Shown: one piece after another, positions 5,769 to 10,732 of the stretch
Layout: the number at the start of each line of letters is the position of its first letter
Position numbering within the stretch: the stretch's first letter is position 1
From: Pedobacter sp.
Lineage (GTDB): Bacteria > Bacteroidota > Bacteroidia > Sphingobacteriales > Sphingobacteriaceae
DNA: 10,732 bases
Assembly (NCBI GenBank): GCA_028287885.1
Contig: JAQBOT010000242.1
Coordinates: 1-10,732, forward strand
Direction of reading: 5' to 3'
Translations under genes and position numbers: made by a program
Notes under the pieces: model-generated
Seen by the model: only the letters and a program-made list of their open reading frames with translations
Told to the model about the DNA's origin: nothing
Database searches by the model: none

Positions 5769-8700
5769 ATGGGGCAGAATAACAACAATGTGGGATTATA
5801 TGATCAGCGCTTCGAACACGACGCTTGTGGGATAGGATTTGTAGCTCATGTAAAAGGAAGAAAATCTCAACAGATTATTTCTGATGCAATAACAATCCTT
5901 GAAAATCTTGATCACAGAGGTGCATGCGGTGCGGAGGTAAACACCGGAGACGGGGCAGGAATCATGATTCAGGTTCCTCATGAGTTTCTTTACGACGAAT
6001 GTTTGAAAATCGGCTTTAGTCTAAGTCCATCCGGTGATTATGGAGTTGGAATGCTCTTCTTACCGAAAGACATCAAAGCTAGAGAAGAATGCAGAGAAGT
6101 AATTTACAGGGCAGCAGAAAAGCTTAACCTGGAAATTCTTGGATTTCGGAAAGTAATCACCAACACAGATGGTATTGGTGACATGGCTTTGTCTGTAGAA
6201 CCAGAAATGGAGCAAGTGTTCGTTGCAAGACCTTACGCGATTGCAGCCGGAGCTGATTTTGAACGCAAACTATATGTGTTCAAGAACTATCTAACCAAGA
6301 CCATAAATAACACGGTCACTGGTGCTAAAGAGGACTTTTACATCGCATCTTTTTCTTCAAGAACTATAGTATATAAAGGACAGCTCACTTCATTACAGCT
6401 TAGAACATACTTTACGGAACTAAGTGACAAACGTGTTGTATCGGCATTCGGCCTCATACACTCACGTTTCGCCACCAATACATTCCCCTCATGGCGTCTG
6501 GCGCAACCATTCCGGTATATCGCCCATAATGGGGAGATCAACACCTTACAAGGCAACTTGAACTGGTTTAGGGCAAGTGTAAAATCGTTTGCTTCAAGCT
6601 ATTTCACTGCTGAGGAGCTTAATATCTTACTTCCAGTTATTGATGAGACCCAGTCTGACTCAGGCTGCCTTGATAATATAGTAGAGTTACTACTTCACTC
6701 GGGCCGTTCATTGCCGCATGTATTAATGATGTTGATCCCAGAAGCCTGGGATGGTAATGACGATATGGATGAGTTAAAGCAGGCTTTTTACAAGTTCCAT
6801 GCTACACTTATGGAGCCATGGGACGGCCCTGCAGCGATCGCTTTCACCAACGGTAACCTAATAGGCGCCACTCTAGACAGGAACGGACTTCGTCCTTCCA
6901 GATATGCAATAACAAGTGACGATCTTGTGATTATGGCTTCCGAAGCAGGTGCACTCGCATTGGATCAAAGCAAGATTATTGAAAAAGGCCGCTTAACTCC
7001 AGGAAAGATGTTCGTGGTAGATATGGAGCAGGGCAGGATTATAAGTGATGCAGAGATCAAGCAGGAAGTCTGCGGACGTAGACCTTATGCCAGTTGGCTT
7101 AACCAATACCAGATTAAACTGGAAGAACTGTCAGATCCAAGGGTCGTATTTACTGGCTTATCTGAAGAATCCATTTTCAGATATCAGCAGGTTTTTGGGT
7201 ATACCAGGGAGGATATCGACGTTGTTTTAAAGTCGATGGCTTTCGATGGAAAAGAACCAATCGGTTCTATGGGTACAGATATTCCGTTGGCGGTTCTGTC
7301 GCAAAAGCCACAGCACCTTTCTTCTTACTTTAAGCAGCTTTTTGCTCAGGTAACGAATCCTCCTATCGACCCAATCAGAGAAAAGGTCGTTATGAGTCTT
7401 GCGGGATTTATGGGTAATAACGGCAACCTGTTGGATGAAAGTCCAATGCAATGCCATTGTGTTGGTATCAAGCATCCAATCCTAACCAATCAGGAATTAG
7501 AAAAGGTAAGAAGTATTGATACAGGTGTTTTCCAATCAAAAACGTTGCAAACCTACTTCCGTGCAAGCGGCGAGCCTGGTGCCTTAGAAAAAGCACTTGA
7601 CAGACTATGTCGCTATGCAGTTGATGCAGTTGAGGATGGTTTCCAGGTTCTTGTGCTTTCAGACCGTGCCTTGGATTCCGAACATGCGGCAATACCCTCT
7701 CTATTAGCGGTATCTACTATCCATCACCATTTAATCCGTAAGGGTCATAGAGGTGCGGTAGGACTGGTAGTAGAAGCTGGAGATGTTTGGGAAGTTCATC
7801 ACTTTGCATGCTTGATTGGGTTCGGCGCCACTGCAGTGAATCCATATCTAGCGCTAGAAACAATCACAGGCTTTGAGAAAGAAACCACGCTTAAAACTGA
7901 AAAACTAATTCAGAATTATATCTACGCCGTAAATAATGGATTGTTAAAAATATTCTCAAAAATGGGAATATCCACTTTACAATCTTACCATGGGGCTCAA
8001 ATATTTGAGATTCTAGGATTAAATAAACAAGTAGTAGACAGACACTTTAGTGGTGCGGTGTCAAGAATTGGTGGATTAGGTCTTGATGAACTAGCCAGAG
8101 AAGCGTTGATCAAACATGCACGCATCTTTGGTAAAGCAACAAGGCCAGACGTAATCTTGCCAACAGGCGGTACCTACAAATGGAGAAGAAAAGGGGAGCA
8201 GCATTTATTCAACCCGCAGACTATCCATTTACTACAGAACTCGACAAGAAAAAACGACTACAATACCTTTAAACAGTATTCGAAGCTAGTAAACGAGCAA
8301 ACAAATCAGGCATTCACCATTCGTGGATTGTTTGAATTCAATTATAACAGACCTCCTGTTCCTCTGGATGAAGTTGAGCCAATCGAAGGCATTCTGAAAC
8401 GATTTGCAACAGGAGCGATGTCTTTTGGTTCAATATCTCATGAAGCGCATTCTACCCTTGCCATTGCAATGAACCGCATTGGCGGTAAGAGCAACACTGG
8501 TGAAGGTGGGGAAGATGAACTTCGTTATGAAATGTTGGAGAACGGAGATTCTATGAGGTCAGCCATTAAACAAATTGCTTCTGCAAGGTTTGGGGTTACG
8601 AGCAACTACCTTACAAATGCAGATGAACTGCAAATAAAAATGGCTCAGGGTGCTAAGCCTGGGGAAGGCGGGCAATTACCAGGTGATAAAGTAGACGACT

Positions 8701-10277
8701 GGATAGCTAAGGTTCGTCACGCTACGCCTGGTGTCGGTTTGATCTCTCCTCCGCCACATCACGACATTTATTCAATAGAGGATCTTGCACAACTTATCTT
8801 TGACCTTAAGAATGCAAACAGAGCCGCGAGAATCAATGTAAAGCTTGTGTCTAAGGCAGGAGTAGGGACCATTGCAGCGGGTGTTGCTAAAGCACATGCT
8901 GATGTAATTCTCATTTCAGGCTTTGACGGCGGGACAGGCGCATCGCCACTCACATCTATACAGCATGCTGGCTTGCCATGGGAACTTGGACTTGCAGAAG
9001 CACACCAGACTTTGGTGAAAAATCGACTACGTAGCCGTGTTGTTCTTCAAACAGATGGTCAGCTTAAGACAGGTCGTGATATCGCGATTGCTACCTTACT
9101 TGGCGCGGAAGAATGGGGAGTTGCTACAGCTGCCCTGGTAACCTCTGGCTGTATTATGATGCGTAAGTGTCATCTGAATACATGTCCGGTAGGTGTTGCA
9201 ACACAAGATCCTGAGTTAAGAAAACTATTCACAGGAGAGGCAGACCATGTTGTAAATCTTTTTCATTTCCTTGCGCAAGAACTTCGTGAAACTATGGCAG
9301 AACTTGGCTTCCGCACAGTAACCGAGATGGTTGGCCAGGCTGATGCTTTAAGCGTAAGACAACTGGATCCAACACATTGGAAATTAAAGAATCTTGACCT
9401 ATCTGCCATTCTATACAAGGCTCCAGATAATGGTTTGAGTTTATATAACACAGAAAAACAAGATCACGGTATTGAAAACGTATTGGATCATGAGCTGATC
9501 AAAGCTGCCGAACCTGCCTTGCTGTTTAAGGAACCAGTATTTAAGTCTTTCGAAATCAAGAATACAGACCGTACCACTGGTTGCATGCTGTCTAACGAAG
9601 TATCGAAGATTTATAAAGGTCAGGGTTTACCTGCCAACACCATCAATTTCAAATTCACGGGGTCTGCAGGTCAAAGCTTCGGCGCTTTCTCTGCGAAAGG
9701 GATAACGCTGGAACTTGAAGGTGAAGCAAATGATTATGTAGGTAAAGGCCTTTCTGGTGCACAGCTTATTATCTATCCATTCAATAACGTGAAATATGTT
9801 CCTGAGCAAAATATAATCATTGGTAATGTTGCCTTGTATGGCGCTACATCCGGGGAACTGTTTGCAAGAGGCCAGGCGGGAGAAAGATTCGCTGTCCGTA
9901 ATTCAGGTGCTACTGCTGTAGTTGAAGGTTTGGGTGATCACGGTTGTGAATATATGACAGGTGGTGAGGTTCTGGTTATCGGTGAAACCGGTCACAACTT
10001 TGCTGCAGGAATGAGCGGTGGAGTTGCCTGGGTTTATGACACCAAAGGTGATTTCCAAAATAAGTGCAACAAAGAAATGGTGGATCTTGACCCACTAACA
10101 GAGGCAGATGAACTTAGAATCAACCAGCTTTTAGCAAAACATATCAAATTAACAAACAGCAAGTTAGCGGAGTTCATTTTAAGCGATTGGGCAACACAGT
10201 CTGCCCACTTTATCAAAGTGTTTCCTAAAGAATATAAAGCTGTCCTATTGAAGCGAAGTAAAATTACAATATCTTAA
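5769..10277 (+). CDS. gltB: Glutamate synthase (GOGAT) large/alpha subunit
   Basis: The large subunit of glutamate synthase, a cytoplasmic iron-sulfur flavoprotein that hydrolyses glutamine and uses the released ammonia and electrons to turn 2-oxoglutarate into glutamate. At 1502 residues it is full length. The class II amidotransferase domain begins at C20 (DACGIGF), so residues 1-19 are a propeptide expected to be removed to expose the catalytic cysteine. Its substrate loops are HSRFATNT near 230, HNGEINT near 255 and DRNGLRPSRY near 370. A central linker domain follows. The FMN synthase domain starts near 880 (GAMSFGSIS), with NTGEGGED near 908 and FDGGTGASP near 1053. The 3Fe-4S ligands are C1128, C1134 and C1139 in a C-x5-C-x4-C pattern. 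The C-terminal GXGXG beta-helix domain covers roughly 1270-1430. The ATG is chosen because it puts the catalytic cysteine at the usual distance from the N-terminus. gltD follows after 2 bp. Confidence 0.98.
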   Translation: MGQNNNNVGLYDQRFEHDACGIGFVAHVKGRKSQQIISDAITILENLDHRGACGAEVNTGDGAGIMIQVPHEFLYDECLKIGFSLSPSGDYGVGMLFLPKDIKAREECREVIYRAAEKLNLEILGFRKVITNTDGIGDMALSVEPEMEQVFVARPYAIAAGADFERKLYVFKNYLTKTINNTVTGAKEDFYIASFSSRTIVYKGQLTSLQLRTYFTELSDKRVVSAFGLIHSRFATNTFPSWRLAQPFRYIAHNGEINTLQGNLNWFRASVKSFASSYFTAEELNILLPVIDETQSDSGCLDNIVELLLHSGRSLPHVLMMLIPEAWDGNDDMDELKQAFYKFHATLMEPWDGPAAIAFTNGNLIGATLDRNGLRPSRYAITSDDLVIMASEAGALALDQSKIIEKGRLTPGKMFVVDMEQGRIISDAEIKQEVCGRRPYASWLNQYQIKLEELSDPRVVFTGLSEESIFRYQQVFGYTREDIDVVLKSMAFDGKEPIGSMGTDIPLAVLSQKPQHLSSYFKQLFAQVTNPPIDPIREKVVMSLAGFMGNNGNLLDESPMQCHCVGIKHPILTNQELEKVRSIDTGVFQSKTLQTYFRASGEPGALEKALDRLCRYAVDAVEDGFQVLVLSDRALDSEHAAIPSLLAVSTIHHHLIRKGHRGAVGLVVEAGDVWEVHHFACLIGFGATAVNPYLALETITGFEKETTLKTEKLIQNYIYAVNNGLLKIFSKMGISTLQSYHGAQIFEILGLNKQVVDRHFSGAVSRIGGLGLDELAREALIKHARIFGKATRPDVILPTGGTYKWRRKGEQHLFNPQTIHLLQNSTRKNDYNTFKQYSKLVNEQTNQAFTIRGLFEFNYNRPPVPLDEVEPIEGILKRFATGAMSFGSISHEAHSTLAIAMNRIGGKSNTGEGGEDELRYEMLENGDSMRSAIKQIASARFGVTSNYLTNADELQIKMAQGAKPGEGGQLPGDKVDDWIAKVRHATPGVGLISPPPHHDIYSIEDLAQLIFDLKNANRAARINVKLVSKAGVGTIAAGVAKAHADVILISGFDGGTGASPLTSIQHAGLPWELGLAEAHQTLVKNRLRSRVVLQTDGQLKTGRDIAIATLLGAEEWGVATAALVTSGCIMMRKCHLNTCPVGVATQDPELRKLFTGEADHVVNLFHFLAQELRETMAELGFRTVTEMVGQADALSVRQLDPTHWKLKNLDLSAILYKAPDNGLSLYNTEKQDHGIENVLDHELIKAAEPALLFKEPVFKSFEIKNTDRTTGCMLSNEVSKIYKGQGLPANTINFKFTGSAGQSFGAFSAKGITLELEGEANDYVGKGLSGAQLIIYPFNNVKYVPEQNIIIGNVALYGATSGELFARGQAGERFAVRNSGATAVVEGLGDHGCEYMTGGEVLVIGETGHNFAAGMSGGVAWVYDTKGDFQNKCNKEMVDLDPLTEADELRINQLLAKHIKLTNSKLAEFILSDWATQSAHFIKVFPKEYKAVLLKRSKITIS

Positions 10278-10279
10278 TT

Positions 10280-10732
10280 ATGGGAAAAGTAACCGGATTT
10301 TTAGAGTATGAGAGAAATGCTCCTGTAAAGCAAGATGCCAAGATGCGTTTACAGCATTATGGCGAATTTGTTAAAGAATTTGAAGTAGAAGAACTTAACC
10401 ATCAGGCAGCCAGATGTATGGATTGCGGCGTTCCTTTTTGCCAGTCAGGCTGTCCGCTTGGAAACGTTATACCGGAATTCAATGACGCTGTATATAAAGG
10501 GCAGTGGGAGCTGGCATCAAACATCCTGCTAAGCACCAACAACTTCCCTGAGTTTACTGGTCGCATCTGCCCGGCACCCTGCGAGTCAGCTTGCGTGTTG
10601 GGAATCAACAAATCGGCAGTATCGATCGAAGATATTGAAAAACACATCATTGAAGTCGCCTTTGCAAAAGGATATATCAAGGCAGAAGAACCACTTATTA
10701 GAACCGGCAAAAGAGTTGCGGTGATTGGCTCA
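10280..10732 (+). CDS. gltD: Glutamate synthase small/beta subunit, 5' part (runs off the window)
   Basis: This is the small subunit of glutamate synthase. It takes electrons from NAD(P)H through FAD and passes them over iron-sulfur centres to GltB. The frame stays open for 151 codons to the window edge with no stop. The N-terminal segment MGKVTGFLEYER is typical. The first cysteine group is C46, C49, C54 and C58 (RCMDCGVPFCQSGCP) and the second is C97, C101 and C105 (CPAPCESAC). These supply ligands for the two 4Fe-4S clusters. The last visible residues, KRVAVIGS, begin the FAD-binding Rossmann fold. ATG 10280 is only 2 bp after the gltB stop, so the pair is surely one operon and probably translationally coupled. 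Because the same fold is shared with related pyridine-nucleotide oxidoreductases, position after gltB helps the assignment. Confidence 0.97.
   Translation, partial: MGKVTGFLEYERNAPVKQDAKMRLQHYGEFVKEFEVEELNHQAARCMDCGVPFCQSGCPLGNVIPEFNDAVYKGQWELASNILLSTNNFPEFTGRICPAPCESACVLGINKSAVSIEDIEKHIIEVAFAKGYIKAEEPLIRTGKRVAVIGS

Noticed and set aside
10402..10710. A 102-codon minus-strand frame at the right end
   Set aside because: It is the antisense shadow of gltD, whose cysteine clusters and FAD-fold start are clear on the + strand.

Overview
The window looks like chromosomal DNA from a Bacteroidota bacterium, probably close to Sphingobacteriaceae (Pedobacter/Mucilaginibacter-like). The evidence is an AT-rich sequence, almost no Shine-Dalgarno sites in front of the genes, two promoters with the phylum-specific TTG...TAnnTTTG architecture, and a Bacteroidota-style small SRP RNA. 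The genus is an inference.

Left part (1-3311): three glycosyltransferase genes on the + strand, the end of a surface-glycan (O-antigen, capsule or exopolysaccharide) locus. The first is a GT2 family gene broken by one in-frame TAG (13-921). Next is an intact GT4 (GT-B fold) gene (950-2038), then, after a 298-bp gap with a short AT dinucleotide tract, an intact GT2 gene (2337-3311). A strong hairpin terminator (3354-3395) closes this side. It also works on the opposite strand, for a tRNA-Lys(TTT) gene (3397-3469, minus) that has its own consensus promoter.

Middle part (3490-5768): gene-poor. It holds one complete protein gene, a GmhB-type HAD phosphatase (4127-4624) of the ADP-heptose pathway for LPS core sugars. 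Just upstream is an imperfect tandem copy of its own 5' leader and start codon, and each copy can fold a hairpin over the ATG. Further right, on the minus strand, is the gene for the 4.5S-type signal recognition particle RNA (ffs, 4998-5094), with a consensus promoter whose spacing predicts the RNA 5' end. About 640 bp before gltB contain no convincing gene.

Right part (5769-10732): gltB, the large subunit of glutamate synthase (1502 aa, complete), followed after 2 bp by gltD, the small subunit, which runs off the window. Together they form the GOGAT enzyme that converts glutamine plus 2-oxoglutarate to two glutamates.

I found no mobile element, CRISPR array or clear new multi-gene system. 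The best leads are the amber-interrupted glycosyltransferase and the duplicated, start-codon-sequestering leader of the HAD phosphatase gene.
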